Below, piece after piece: positions 31,119 through 39,995 of a stretch of DNA of 64,000 nucleotides; positions within the stretch are counted from its first letter, which is position 1, and the number at the start of each line of letters is the position of its first letter. The position numbers were made by a program, and so were the translations under genes. A model generated the notes under the pieces. The model ran no database searches and was not told the origin of the DNA. It was given only the letters and a program-made list of their open reading frames with translations. The stretch is taken from the NCBI RefSeq assembly GCF_900129505.1, contig NZ_LT670818.1, positions 7,969,001 through 8,033,000 of the forward strand, given 5' to 3'. The DNA comes from Bradyrhizobium erythrophlei. Lineage in GTDB: Bacteria; Pseudomonadota; Alphaproteobacteria; Rhizobiales; Xanthobacteraceae.

Positions 31119-31476
31119 AGACGGGCCGTCATCGCGCAGACGCTCCGCACGTTTCTCGCTTGCGACCCCAAGGCTGAAGTCGGCCGTGTGCTGCAACGCC
31201 CGTCATCTTCACGACGCCTGAAGAACATGATGTCTGGATGCCTGCGCCGTGAGACGAAACGATATGCACCCCGCATCCCAGGTTGGACTTGGTAGCGCCG
31301 AAGCTGGCCAAGCCTGCCCAACGCCCGCCCCCCGTTTCCCAGAGAAAACGCAATCCACCCCGGCGGTTAGATCGGGATGGTCAGTGAGTTATAATGAAAG
31401 TGGTTGCGGGGAGGCGCAACCACCGATGCCGACATTCGTTAGTAATTTCGATTTAATTAGCAGCGAGGGGGCGTCA
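31119..31476. other. Intergenic stretch with a minus-strand hairpin
   Basis: No gene is seen. GTGGTTGC (31400-31407) and GCAACCAC (31416-31423) form an 8-base stem; on the minus strand it is followed by TTTCATT, so it probably terminates the gene that stops at 31477. The remainder is unassigned. Confidence 0.5.
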
Positions 31477-32184
31477 TCAGCAACGATATGCCCGCAAACC
31501 GCGAGCATGAAAAGCGAAGCACGCGGGATGTTCGTGAGCGTTGCCGAGCAACGAAGCCGGCTCTAAGAGCAACAATGCTGTGCGGATGATCGGCTTCAAA
31601 ACCCTACCGGTGAGATGCGAACCTGTCGTCTCCGGATCCAGCGGCGGCGAAACGTCATCGTCTCGACCAACTTCTTGTGGCGGCGGCGACGCGTCGAGGA
31701 CTGAATTCGCGCTGGTATTGAAAGAACGCCCAGTGGTCGCGCACCCCAGTTCCGGCGACGTGATGATCAGTGATGCGCTCTCCGGCGCGGCGATTGTGTC
31801 AGTCTTTGAAATTTGCTTATGGCGTGGGGCGGACCGATGCAGCCGCGCGGGCCGGTTCGTCGATTCGGTTAGTCTATCGACGGGCGGTACAGCCTTCTCA
31901 TAATTTATCTTATCGACGCTGCGACCGCCAATGGCCTTCGCCGGTCCGAGCGCGTTGGCAACTGCCGAGGGACCTTCCGACGCAGTGATATCTGCTTTTA
32001 CTGCGTCGCGAGACGCGGCATTGGCGTCTGGTCTCTTTGGATCGATTGTCGCGTCCGCGAGCCAGACCGGTGCGTCCGCAGCGGGCCTACCCGCGATGTA
32101 CGGGTTTGCCAAATGGGACCCGATCACCGTCGCCAGGACGGAAAGAAGAATGTTCAGAAAGAACTTTGACGCGTATTTCAGCAT
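31477..32184 (-). CDS. Hypothetical membrane-anchored protein
   Basis: A 235-residue protein with an N-terminal hydrophobic helix (FFLNILLSVLATVIGSHLA) and a long polar, Ala/Pro/Ser-rich remainder of low complexity. It looks like a single-pass protein with a periplasmic, largely disordered tail. The ATG at 32184 has GAGAGG about 8 bases upstream and is preferred to one 15 codons earlier. No family recognised; codon use looks less regular than in the cob genes. Confidence 0.55.
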   Translation of the reverse strand: MLKYASKFFLNILLSVLATVIGSHLANPYIAGRPAADAPVWLADATIDPKRPDANAASRDAVKADITASEGPSAVANALGPAKAIGGRSVDKINYEKAVPPVDRLTESTNRPARLHRSAPRHKQISKTDTIAAPESASLIITSPELGCATTGRSFNTSANSVLDASPPPQEVGRDDDVSPPLDPETTGSHLTGRVLKPIIRTALLLLEPASLLGNAHEHPACFAFHARGLRAYRC

Positions 32185-32296
32185 TGCCGGCCTCTCTTCC
32201 CGCTCGCTAATTACTTTGCCGTTCAACAAATCCGGCTAGGTTAGCATTTTTCCATGGCTATCTCCAAAGGCTAGAACGGCGTCAGTCAGTCTGATG

Positions 32297-32677
32297 CTAA
32301 GGTACTCTTCTCCAATTCGCTGATTTGCAGATCAGTCCACCGATGATGCAGCCCGAGGTACTAAGGGTAGATCCTTCAATAGCCATTTTGCCCGAATAGA
32401 TTGAGCCGTTGTCAGGATTGACGGCTCTGCCGGTCCAGGAGTTCGTACCATCGGGACGCATGTCGTAGAACAAACGCTGCCCGACTTTGGCTTTCGTATT
32501 CGCACCCGGCTTTAACCACGCGATGTTTCCGCAGATGGCATCGCCACACGTGTCAAATTTGACATGCACAGCGCCATTGTCGCGTGACCATGTACCCAAG
32601 ACGTCGTCTGCAAGACTGGGACTCGTGGTCATCAGGAATGCCGTCAGAGCCAGGCGGAGACGCACAACGTTCATCAC
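32297..32677 (-). CDS. DUF2147 family exported protein
   Basis: A 126-residue protein with a signal peptide (LRLALTAFLMTTSPSLADD) and the DUF2147 pattern GTWSRDNGAVHVKFDTCGDAICGNI, YSGKMAIEGSTL and a C-terminal cysteine pair (SGCIIGGLIC). Family members are small periplasmic beta-rich proteins of unknown role. A longer DUF2147 paralog is encoded at 34728. Confidence 0.82.
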   Translation of the reverse strand: MMNVVRLRLALTAFLMTTSPSLADDVLGTWSRDNGAVHVKFDTCGDAICGNIAWLKPGANTKAKVGQRLFYDMRPDGTNSWTGRAVNPDNGSIYSGKMAIEGSTLSTSGCIIGGLICKSANWRRVP

Positions 32678-32702
32678 ATTATCCCTACGTTATTACTTCC
32701 GA

Positions 32703-33467
32703 TCAACGAACATCCGCGAGATGCATGTCGCTCAGGGTTGTCGAAAGGCTGCGTACGATGAGGTCCGTGATCGCTCTATGCAGGTTTTCATTTCGCACGG
32801 GTTCGCCGGTGCCTGGTGAGTAACTGTCGTCGACTTGCCTGGTGGGACCAGGAAGCTTGACCTCTACCGCATCGTCCAACGGCGGCGCGCTCCTTTTCTC
32901 AATAACATCGAACGTCTTTCCGTCGAAAACTCTGATTTCGTAGAGCGCATGGATCTGGTTGTAGGATGCCAGCACTGTCCCGTAGGTGACGAAGCCTATC
33001 CCTTCAACCTTTCGGGCACCGCGGCCGAAATTCGATTTTGCCTTGGTGATGACAATGTAGGCGTCGAGCCCTTGCGGGGACACTTCAGTCTGAACCAGCT
33101 TCTTGAATGGATCGGCACGAACGAGGTTGACGGGCGCAACCGGAGAATCCTTGACCGCCGCAAAGGCGGCTCGGTTGTAACTGACCGGCTGCACCTGAAA
33201 ACGTCCGTTCAATGCCACAGTTGCTTGCTGGACAATCAGGTCATCGAGGCCCCAGGACCCGATCGGAAAGCTTTGGCTGGGGATGCTGTTGAGGCCGGTC
33301 AGCCCCGCCCTTGCAAAGCTCATCTCGCCGCCGACCGCCGAGATGATGCCGACGGTCTTGACCCCCTGCAGTTTCGTCTGACCGGTTTCAAACATCGCGC
33401 AAGCGCCGACGCTGACGGCAACAAGAAGAATCGTCACGAAGCTCACGCATCGGCTACTGCGGCGCAT
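32703..33467 (-). CDS. Putative lipoprotein of unknown function
   Basis: A 254-residue protein with a lipoprotein signal: FVTILLVAVSVGAC, with the lipobox VGAC placing the lipidated cysteine at about residue 22. The mature part has a repeated alpha/beta pattern (VKTVGIISAVGGEMSFARAG; LDAYIVITKAKS). I do not recognise the family. It follows the MipA-like gene by 7 bases and is probably co-transcribed with it. The ATG at 33467 is chosen because the signal begins there. Confidence 0.7.
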   Translation of the reverse strand: MRRSSRCVSFVTILLVAVSVGACAMFETGQTKLQGVKTVGIISAVGGEMSFARAGLTGLNSIPSQSFPIGSWGLDDLIVQQATVALNGRFQVQPVSYNRAAFAAVKDSPVAPVNLVRADPFKKLVQTEVSPQGLDAYIVITKAKSNFGRGARKVEGIGFVTYGTVLASYNQIHALYEIRVFDGKTFDVIEKRSAPPLDDAVEVKLPGPTRQVDDSYSPGTGEPVRNENLHRAITDLIVRSLSTTLSDMHLADVR

Positions 33468-33474
33468 GGCGGTC

Positions 33475-34374
33475 CTATCGTATTTTGACGTCGAATGAAT
33501 AGGAGGCGCCAATGCCGAAGGTCGTTTGGTTCGGCGAACCGCGAAGGGTCACGAGAGGGCTCGATGCAGCGTCGCCGAGCAGCCGCTCGTACTCGACATA
33601 GGAATGAACCTCCCATTGCGGATTGATCCGATAGGACACCTGTGCGCCGCCGCCGTAAGAGTGCGCGCCGCCCTTGGCGTTAAATACGGGCAGCCCGGAA
33701 GCCATCGCCTGCACGGCATCGATGCCAAAATAGGGTGAGGTCGCCTGGGTGCTTTCCCATGTGAAGCGTGGACCGGCCGAGATCGTGAGCCGCTGAATCA
33801 CCGGCACGATGAAGTCCGCCGAGAAGTCGGCGACGGTGCCGTTGGGGCCGACCACGCCCTGGCGCAGTTCGACGCGTGTGCGGAACCAGTCGACGGGATA
33901 GTATTCGACGAAGCCGCCGAGTTCGACCGCGGCTTTAACATCGCCGAGGCCATTCAGTACGGAATAATTGTACTGCTTTCGTGCCGCCACGAACTTGGCG
34001 ACGGGGCCGGCACGAAGGTCGCCGAAGTCGAGGAATGCGATACTTGCGCTGTCGCGCGGGCCACGAAACTGCTCCGTGGAGCCGGCACGGCGGATGGCAA
34101 AAATCGGGACCGGGCTGAGCAAGGCCCGATTGGCCCCCTCGAAGTCAGGTTTGTATTCGCCTCCCACGCCGACCATGACAGTCCAAGTGCCGGATACCGG
34201 CGGCACCATGGGTAATTCAAAGGGCGGAGCCGGCAACGTAAACGCAGTTTGGGCTGATGCGGAATCAAAGACCGCCCCGATGGTACCGAGTGCGGTAAGC
34301 AACGCGGGCAAGTGCGTCCGGTGCGCGCCCCCGCTCGGGGATGGGCGGAGACCGGCTTTGACGGCATGCTTCAT
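33475..34374 (-). CDS. MipA/OmpV family outer membrane protein
   Basis: A 299-residue beta-barrel protein. It has an exported N-terminus (cleavage likely after SASA), then the MipA/OmpV start pattern TVMVGVGGEYKPDFEGA, the internal RQGVVGPNG and DFIVPVIQRLTISAGPRF strands, and a C-terminal aromatic strand ending YSFDVKIR. Such proteins act as outer-membrane channels or scaffolds. An 11-bp direct-repeat element lies 73-94 bases upstream of the start at 34374. Confidence 0.82.
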   Translation of the reverse strand: MKHAVKAGLRPSPSGGAHRTHLPALLTALGTIGAVFDSASAQTAFTLPAPPFELPMVPPVSGTWTVMVGVGGEYKPDFEGANRALLSPVPIFAIRRAGSTEQFRGPRDSASIAFLDFGDLRAGPVAKFVAARKQYNYSVLNGLGDVKAAVELGGFVEYYPVDWFRTRVELRQGVVGPNGTVADFSADFIVPVIQRLTISAGPRFTWESTQATSPYFGIDAVQAMASGLPVFNAKGGAHSYGGGAQVSYRINPQWEVHSYVEYERLLGDAASSPLVTLRGSPNQTTFGIGASYSFDVKIR

Positions 34375-34446
34375 GGAGGGCCTTCTGACCCCCGGGGCCA
34401 TTTTGGCAGGGTCGGCTCGTGTGGTTCGGAGCGGCAAGATGGTGCG

Positions 34447-34468
34447 CTAACATTGCCCCTAGATTGCC
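34447..34468 (-). promoter_or_regulatory. OmpR-type direct repeat upstream of mipA-like gene
   Basis: On the minus strand two 11-base units follow each other without a gap: GGCAATCTAGG and GGCAATGTTAG. The spacing of one helical turn matches the direct half-sites bound by OmpR/PhoB regulators. A nearly identical pair is found at 35440-35461 before the DUF2147 gene. The OmpR-type regulator at 35641 is the obvious candidate to bind. Confidence 0.5.
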
Positions 34469-34727
34469 TCCGGCAGACAGACCGGCACTCCTCGAAATGT
34501 TCTTGGGATGCTGTGAGGATGATCCCTGTTTTTCTCTCTCAAATGTTACCGAATACATTCCAGGGGCGGATATTCGCCATAATGCCCGCCGGATTGTATC
34601 CCCGCCGCCGACAGCTTCGACGGCCGTCATGCATGCGTCACCACGAACCAGCGCGCGCCATGTTTGCGTATGTCAAGAGCGATCGGTCTCGCTATCAATG
34701 CGGCAAGGGCTCGTCGAAATCGCCAGT

Positions 34728-35315
34728 TCAGCACACGCGATCATTAAGTTTGCACTTTGCTGGCGAGGCCGCTGAAGTCGCCGGAAGCGCAGCAGGCAAA
34801 TATCTTGCAAGAATGGAAGCGTCGAGGATATCGACCACACTGTCGGGCAGCCGATTCCAGACTTCGTCACGTCCCAAAATCGAAATACCCATATACCCGC
34901 GAAGCGTAAGAGTTTGACCATTGGGATTGATAGCCATGTTCGCGCTGTAAATCTTGCCATCGCGCGGATCGAGGATGTCGCCACCCTCGTATTTCAAGCC
35001 GCTCCGCTTCATTCCCCTGATAAAGGTAAGGCCCAAGAGAGGCTCATTCCTGCGATCATCCACGCATTTCGTGCAGACCGCGCCGGAATCATCTCCCGGC
35101 TTGAGAAATCTCTTTGCAATGGCCCCTTCATAGGTGCCGCCGCGCTCGAAGATCAATACCCACACGACAGGCTTCCCAGCTTCAGTTTTCTCCCACAGAC
35201 CACTGGCCGTTGGCTCATCTGCTCTCGCTGAATACGCCAATGCCGTGAGCGCCGCGAAGCTGGCAACCAGTAGCATGCTAAACTGAAGCCGGTTTGCGAT
35301 CTTACGAATCATCAT
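34728..35315 (-). CDS. DUF2147-like exported protein, long form
   Basis: A 195-residue exported protein: signal segment LQFSMLLVASFAALTALAYSARA, then the DUF2147 pattern SGLWEKTEAGKPVVWVLIFE, VDDRRNEPLLGL, GGDILDPRDGKIYSANMAI and LTLRGYMGISILGRDEVWNRL. It carries a C-terminal extension beyond the family core, ending CKLNDRVC. The ATG at 35315 is the first of a Met-Met pair. It reads away from the divergent two-component system, and the direct-repeat element lies 125-146 bases upstream. Confidence 0.8.
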   Translation of the reverse strand: MMIRKIANRLQFSMLLVASFAALTALAYSARADEPTASGLWEKTEAGKPVVWVLIFERGGTYEGAIAKRFLKPGDDSGAVCTKCVDDRRNEPLLGLTFIRGMKRSGLKYEGGDILDPRDGKIYSANMAINPNGQTLTLRGYMGISILGRDEVWNRLPDSVVDILDASILARYLPAALPATSAASPAKCKLNDRVC

Positions 35316-35439
35316 CGTAGTTCCTGTTGACCTGCGTTCACGCCTACAAAGTATAGTCAGAAGGCTGCGCCGATATTCCACGACTTTGAGTTCACCGCAT
35401 GGTCGTGGCTCATAAGGTTCGAAGTTGGCGAGTGATCCT

Positions 35440-35461
35440 CCAACATTGCCCCAAGATTGCC
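35440..35461 (-). promoter_or_regulatory. OmpR-type direct repeat upstream of DUF2147 gene
   Basis: The minus strand reads GGCAATCTTGG immediately followed by GGCAATGTTGG, two 11-base units differing at one base. It lies between the divergent DUF2147 and response-regulator genes and matches the element before the MipA-like gene at 34447. It could therefore serve both the downstream gene and autoregulation of the two-component system. Confidence 0.5.
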
Positions 35462-35640
35462 TCCGCGAAGCCGAACCGTCACCTTCGCGCGAGCCGAAAG
35501 GACGTCCGATCCTCCATGGCTTGCGTTGGCGGGGCCGATTGCCGTAAGGGGAGGCTCCGGGCGGACCGACGTGTCAAATCCAGCGAAGCGGGGAATGCCG
35601 CGATCCCGCAACATCTATCCAGCCATAATCGGGAAGATCG

Positions 35641-36321
35641 ATGCGCTCCCTTGTGATCGAAGACGAACCGCAGATCGGGGCCTATCTCGGTCGTTTGCTC
35701 GGGCAGTTGAACGGGATCGTCGACATCGTCGCATCCGTTTCGGATGCCCGGCAAGCGCTCAGCAATTTCAAGTATGATCTGGCGATCGTCGACCGGATGC
35801 TGCCTGACGGCGACGCGCTCGACATCGTCACAGCGTTGAGCCAATTGCCAGAAAGGCCGGCCATCATCATGCTGACGGCCAAGGATACCAAGGAAGACGT
35901 GATCGATGGCCTGAACTGCGGGGCGGACGATTATCTCGGCAAGCCATTCGAGCCGCAGGAATTTATCGCCAGGGTTCGGGCTGTGCTGCGGCGGCCTCGG
36001 CTCCTCGTTCCGTCGGTCCTGTCGTTCGGAAACGTCGAACTGCGCGTCGGCACCAACGAGGCCATTGTGGCCAACAACAAGGTTCTGCTGCGGCGGCGCG
36101 AAGCCTTGATCCTCGGAGCGCTGCTGATGCGAAGCGACCGCGTTGTCACACGCGCCGCCCTGATCGAGGAGATTTACGGGTTCGATGACGAGATCGAATC
36201 CAATACCCTCGAGGCGCAGGTATCCCGGCTCCGCAAAAAGCTGGCCGAACTTGGCGGCAACGTCGAGATCCGCAGCATGCGGGGTATCGGCTATATTCTC
36301 AGAACGACGCAGATCCGATGA
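35641..36321 (+). CDS. OmpR-family response regulator
   Basis: A 226-residue regulator: receiver domain with D51 as the phosphorylation site (AIVDRMLPDGDAL), K101 in GKPFEPQEF, and a C-terminal winged helix (SNTLEAQVSRLRKKLAELG, GIGYIL). Its last codons overlap the kinase gene by 4 bases. Likely targets are the adjacent envelope genes with GGCAAT direct repeats. The signal is unknown. Confidence 0.94.
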   Translation: MRSLVIEDEPQIGAYLGRLLGQLNGIVDIVASVSDARQALSNFKYDLAIVDRMLPDGDALDIVTALSQLPERPAIIMLTAKDTKEDVIDGLNCGADDYLGKPFEPQEFIARVRAVLRRPRLLVPSVLSFGNVELRVGTNEAIVANNKVLLRRREALILGALLMRSDRVVTRAALIEEIYGFDDEIESNTLEAQVSRLRKKLAELGGNVEIRSMRGIGYILRTTQIR

Positions 36322-37676
36322 CGTCGATCACCAGGACACTGACGCTTTCGCTCAGCGTGGCTGCAGCGGCCATCTTCCTCGTCTTGCTTGGCACCGTGAT
36401 CTGGCTGGATGTGGCACGTGAACGCGAGCAAGCCTTTTGCCAGGCAGCCGCGGCTATCCTCAGTCGCGCCACGGTCGTCGATCCGGGCCGGGGACTGACT
36501 ATCCGTTCCATACACAGTATCGAGGATTTGAAATCCACTAGCCCAAACCTGTGGTACGTCGTGTCCTACGATGGCCTGACGGCCGAGTTCGGACGCGAAC
36601 TCAGACCGGCCCTACCCTTCTCGCTACCCTATACCGGGCCGATCGGTTTCTCGGTCCTCAATACGCTTGACCAGAAGAGCGCCTTCTGCCTGGCCGTCGT
36701 CCGAAGGGGTACTTCCGAACTGGTTATGATGATCGGAGGTGCGCAAGTCGGAGTCGATCAGATCGCGAGATCGTTCGTCGTTCGTAACTTTTTCTCCATT
36801 TTTCTGCTGGCCATCGCCTTCGCGTCGACCGTCGCGGCCGGCGCATTCCTGTCCGCACGCTTCGTGGCGCGCAGCATCGAACGCGTGACGAGGCTGGCGC
36901 TCGCCATCGAACCGACGGCACCGCAGGCGTCGATTTCGCTCGATGAGGTCCCGGTCGAACTCAAGCCGCTAGCCAGCGCGCTCAACCGCGCTTTCCAAGA
37001 GATCGACGCCTACATCCAAAGGCAACGCCGGTTCCTCGGTAATGCGGCCCATCAGCTTCGAACCCCACTGACCCTGTTGCGCGCGAAGATCGAAGACGTG
37101 ACCGAACCGGCCTTGAAGGGCGAACTTGTGCGTGATGTTCGTCGCCTCTCGTCATTGGTCTCAGCCATGCTGGACCTGGCGCGGTTACAAAATCATGCGA
37201 TCGAAAAGCGGCCCATCGATCTGGCAGTTGTGACGCGGGACGTCCTTGCGGATTTCAGCCCCTCCGCGCTGGACAGCGGAATCGAACTCTCGCTGGAGCA
37301 GGTCGAGGAAGGCACCATCGTGGTGCACGGCGTCGAAGCTGCGGTTCGGAGTGCGTTGGCTAACCTGGTCGGCAACGCATTGGTCCATGCGCACGGCGCC
37401 GGACGCGTCGTGGCTAACCTCGATCGCGGGAGCGTGTCGATCTGCGACGACGGGGCTGGAATCTCTCCAAGCCCCGAGCGCATCGAGCCGTTCCAAACGG
37501 GCAACACCTCCAAGGAGGGCTATGGACTTGGCCTGTCGATCGTTCAGGAGATCATGGCGGCCCACGGAGGCGCGCTGATCGTCACATCGACCCCAGGACG
37601 CGGGACGACGGCCAGCCTTCGCTTTCCCGAAGCTTCTGAAGCAACGCCCGGCGAAATCCATATCCCGCAACGTTGA
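36318..37676 (+). CDS. Sensor histidine kinase
   Basis: A 452-residue membrane kinase. Helices at about 9-30 and 157-180 flank a periplasmic sensor of about 125 residues with two cysteines (C41, C124). A HAMP-like linker is followed by the H-box NAAHQLRTP with H245, then the N-box (NLVGNALVHAH), G1 (DDGAGIS) and G2 (GYGLGLSIV) motifs. It pairs with the overlapping upstream response regulator. The sensor domain is not one I can name. Confidence 0.94.
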   Translation: MTSITRTLTLSLSVAAAAIFLVLLGTVIWLDVAREREQAFCQAAAAILSRATVVDPGRGLTIRSIHSIEDLKSTSPNLWYVVSYDGLTAEFGRELRPALPFSLPYTGPIGFSVLNTLDQKSAFCLAVVRRGTSELVMMIGGAQVGVDQIARSFVVRNFFSIFLLAIAFASTVAAGAFLSARFVARSIERVTRLALAIEPTAPQASISLDEVPVELKPLASALNRAFQEIDAYIQRQRRFLGNAAHQLRTPLTLLRAKIEDVTEPALKGELVRDVRRLSSLVSAMLDLARLQNHAIEKRPIDLAVVTRDVLADFSPSALDSGIELSLEQVEEGTIVVHGVEAAVRSALANLVGNALVHAHGAGRVVANLDRGSVSICDDGAGISPSPERIEPFQTGNTSKEGYGLGLSIVQEIMAAHGGALIVTSTPGRGTTASLRFPEASEATPGEIHIPQR

Positions 37677-37743
37677 GGCAACGTAGTCGGAGCTCTGTGC
37701 TGACGGCGCGCGCGAGGCGCGAAGGCACCGAGAAAGGCTATAC

Positions 37744-38481
37744 ATGCACTTCAAGATCGTCCCGGCCATAGGGCCACGCTATTGGGTTAGTATCATGATC
37801 GCCAGCATCTGTGGAGCGAACATGGGTGATTTCATACCCGATGTGCTCAAGTTGAGCGACATAGGCGGCCTTTTGATGCTTGCACTGATTTTCGCCGTCA
37901 TTGTGTTGGCAAATCAACGGAGCAGACGTGGAAATGAAGGCCTGTACTGGCTGGCAATCCTCGTTGTACGAGCCGCCGCGACCAACTTGGCCGACCTCGG
38001 AATCCACCGCACGCATCTGGATTACATCACGGTCTCGGCCTGCCTGGCCGCGCTCCTGGCTGCGATTCTAGCCTTGCGCCGCGCGTCATCCTTACAGCCG
38101 GTGACATGCGGGCTCCCACGCACGAATGGCCTCTACTGGTTGGCCATGCTGACAGCCGGAACGCTCGGCACTGTGCTCGGTGACGGCATAGGTCACATGA
38201 TCCACCCGATCACGGTCGGAGTACCGATCTCCGCCATAATCGCGACCGTGGCCGTTGCCCTTATTCTCGCGCAGAAAACGCGCCTCGACATGGCATCCGC
38301 CGGGACCGCAAGCTATTGGGTCGCGATGGTGGCGATCCGCACCTGGGGCACCAATTTCGGCGATATCGCGGCTTTCTTTCTGTCGCTTCCCGCGAGCATG
38401 ATGCTTAGCGGTCTGCTGCTGGCAGGCACGCTGATTGTGTGGCGCGAGCCGAGCAATCCCATAGTCTCGGCAGCCACCTAG
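37744..38481 (+). CDS. DUF347 (COG4705) repeat membrane protein
   Basis: A 245-residue membrane protein built of four tandem DUF347 repeats, each with a YW start and a G/A-T/N-x2-GD/AD end: YWVSIMIASICGANMGDF, YWLAILVVRAAATNLADL, YWLAMLTAGTLGTVLGDG and YWVAMVAIRTWGTNFGDI. About eight helices are expected. The family is uncharacterised; its place next to remnants of a metal P-type ATPase and a kinase may hint at a metal or stress link. It follows the kinase by 67 bases. Confidence 0.85.
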   Translation: MHFKIVPAIGPRYWVSIMIASICGANMGDFIPDVLKLSDIGGLLMLALIFAVIVLANQRSRRGNEGLYWLAILVVRAAATNLADLGIHRTHLDYITVSACLAALLAAILALRRASSLQPVTCGLPRTNGLYWLAMLTAGTLGTVLGDGIGHMIHPITVGVPISAIIATVAVALILAQKTRLDMASAGTASYWVAMVAIRTWGTNFGDIAAFFLSLPASMMLSGLLLAGTLIVWREPSNPIVSAAT

Positions 38482-38640
38482 CCCGCCTCCTCGGTCGCGC
38501 CGATAATCACGGCTCCGACTGCAGCTATCGACGTCAGCACCTCGACCGAAAAAGGCTTGCTGGCGTGGGCGGTTCGTCGTGCGATCGGTATCAGGCCGAT
38601 CAGGATCGCAATCAAAAAAGCCCAATGTTCCGTTGCCGGG
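38482..38640 (-). pseudogene. P-type metal ATPase fragment
   Basis: On the minus strand one frame reads EHWAFLIAILIGLIPIARR, then KPFSVEVLTSIAAVGAVIIG and ATEEAG, before ending at the neighbouring gene's stop codon. This is the first-transmembrane-hairpin region of Zn/Cd/Pb-type P1B ATPases (ZntA/CadA: R..K PFSIE.LM..A..GA..IG..EEA). About 50 residues survive of some 700, without start, P-loop or DKTG site, so it is a deletion remnant. Confidence 0.75.
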
Positions 38641-38662
38641 AAAAGCTCCCCACCTGTGACCT

Positions 38663-38905
38663 TCAGTTATGAGGCGATGTCCCGAGTCTTAGTTGCGATT
38701 GGTCAAATCCGAGCGGCTCAACTTCAGTTCCGGAAACCGAGGTAAATGGGCTATGCTCAATCAGCGGCGCGATGGCCTCAGCTGCATAGGGCGTGAATTT
38801 CTGTATTCCAAACCAAATAAAAATGGCCACCATAGACCATCGCAGCAACGCTAGTTGCCAATACGAGCCGCTGCTCTTTTCTGCTACCCGGAAATGAACT
38901 GTCAT
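38663..38905 (-). pseudogene. Truncated DUF417 (YkgB/RclC-like) gene
   Basis: An 80-codon frame with a good ribosome site (GGAGGGAGAG) before the ATG at 38905. The first 60 residues match the DUF417 N-terminus: LLRWSMVAIFIWFGIQKFTPYAAEAIAPLIEHSPF. The rest (SGTEVEPLGFDQSQLRLG) does not match and the protein stops at half length. A full-length DUF417 gene is at 52056. Loss probably came with the deletion that left the ATPase fragment beside it. Confidence 0.7.
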
Positions 38906-39039
38906 GGCTACTCTCCCTCCGTAGATCTTCAACACTAAACATTCGCCGACTAGCCCTGGTGGCCTGGCGTAAGCAGATTTGCGCTCACTTGGAGATGGTC
39001 AATTCCGAACTGGCTTTGCCGAGCCGTTGCAGCGGCCCG

Positions 39040-39984
39040 CTAGGAGACCGCCGCGTTGGCTTCGAGCCCAGTGGCAATATTGGCCGCAGCATCTGCATAG
39101 AAAGTGCGGTAGAGATCCTCGGTGAGGTAGCCGATGTGAGGCGTCGCCAGGGTGTTGTCCAGCTTCCGGAAGGGGTGATCGGGAGGCAACGGCTCCACGT
39201 CGAATACATCGACCGCTGCGCCGGCGATCCTGCGCGCCTGCAGCGCCTCGATCAGGGCCGCCTCATCAACGATCGGACCCCGTGATGTATTCACGAACCT
39301 GGCCGTCGGCTTCATCAGGGCGAACTCGGGCGCCCCGATCAGGCCTCTGGTGCGGCCGCTCAGGACGAGATGGATCGTGACGACGTCCGCCTCGCGGAAC
39401 AGTGTCTGCTTGTCGACGAGAGTGGCGCCGGCAGCGCTGGCCTTCTCCTCGGTCAGGTTCTGGCTCCAGGCGATCACCTTCATCCCGAAGGCGACACCGA
39501 TGCGCGCGACCTCTCTTCCGATATTGCCCAACCCGACGACCCCAAGGCTTTTGCCTCGCAGGTTTGAGCCGAGGCCCGTCTGCCATCCGCCGGCCCTCAG
39601 CGAGGCGGCCTCCCGGTCGATGCCCCGCATGCTCGCCAGGATCAGCGACCAGGTGAACTCGATGGTCGGAGTGGAGTCGTAGCCGGTCGCGGTCACCAGG
39701 ATCCCGCGCTCTGCCGCGGCCAGCGTGTCGATCGAGGCGTTGCGAGGGCCCGTCGATGCGATCAGCTTCAGCCGTGGCAGCTGCTCGAGAATCTCCCTCG
39801 TGAGCGGAGTTCGCTCGCGCATCACGCAGACGGCATCGAAGGGGCGCAGCCGGTCTACGACCGCACCAGGATCATCCAGGTGGTCGTTGAACACGGTGAT
39901 CTCGGCGTGCCGCCGGACGGCCGACCAGTCGGCAAGCCGCAGCGCCACGTTCTGGTAGTCGTCGAGGATCGCAACCTTCATCAT
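39040..39984 (-). CDS. D-2-hydroxyacid dehydrogenase family protein
   Basis: A 314-residue NAD(P)-dependent oxidoreductase. The Rossmann motif GLGNIG is at 151-156; the catalytic trio appears as arginine in NTSRGPIVDE, glutamate in VDVFDVEPLPPDHP and histidine in TPHIGYLTEDLY. AAAGGAGGGG precedes a Met-Met start. It is the last gene of a five-gene minus-strand operon with an alpha/beta hydrolase, a cupin, a GST and an AhpD-like protein. Its substrate is probably a 2-hydroxy or 2-keto acid made in that pathway. Confidence 0.9.
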   Translation of the reverse strand: MMKVAILDDYQNVALRLADWSAVRRHAEITVFNDHLDDPGAVVDRLRPFDAVCVMRERTPLTREILEQLPRLKLIASTGPRNASIDTLAAAERGILVTATGYDSTPTIEFTWSLILASMRGIDREAASLRAGGWQTGLGSNLRGKSLGVVGLGNIGREVARIGVAFGMKVIAWSQNLTEEKASAAGATLVDKQTLFREADVVTIHLVLSGRTRGLIGAPEFALMKPTARFVNTSRGPIVDEAALIEALQARRIAGAAVDVFDVEPLPPDHPFRKLDNTLATPHIGYLTEDLYRTFYADAAANIATGLEANAAVS

Positions 39985-39995
39985 GGGCCCCTCCT

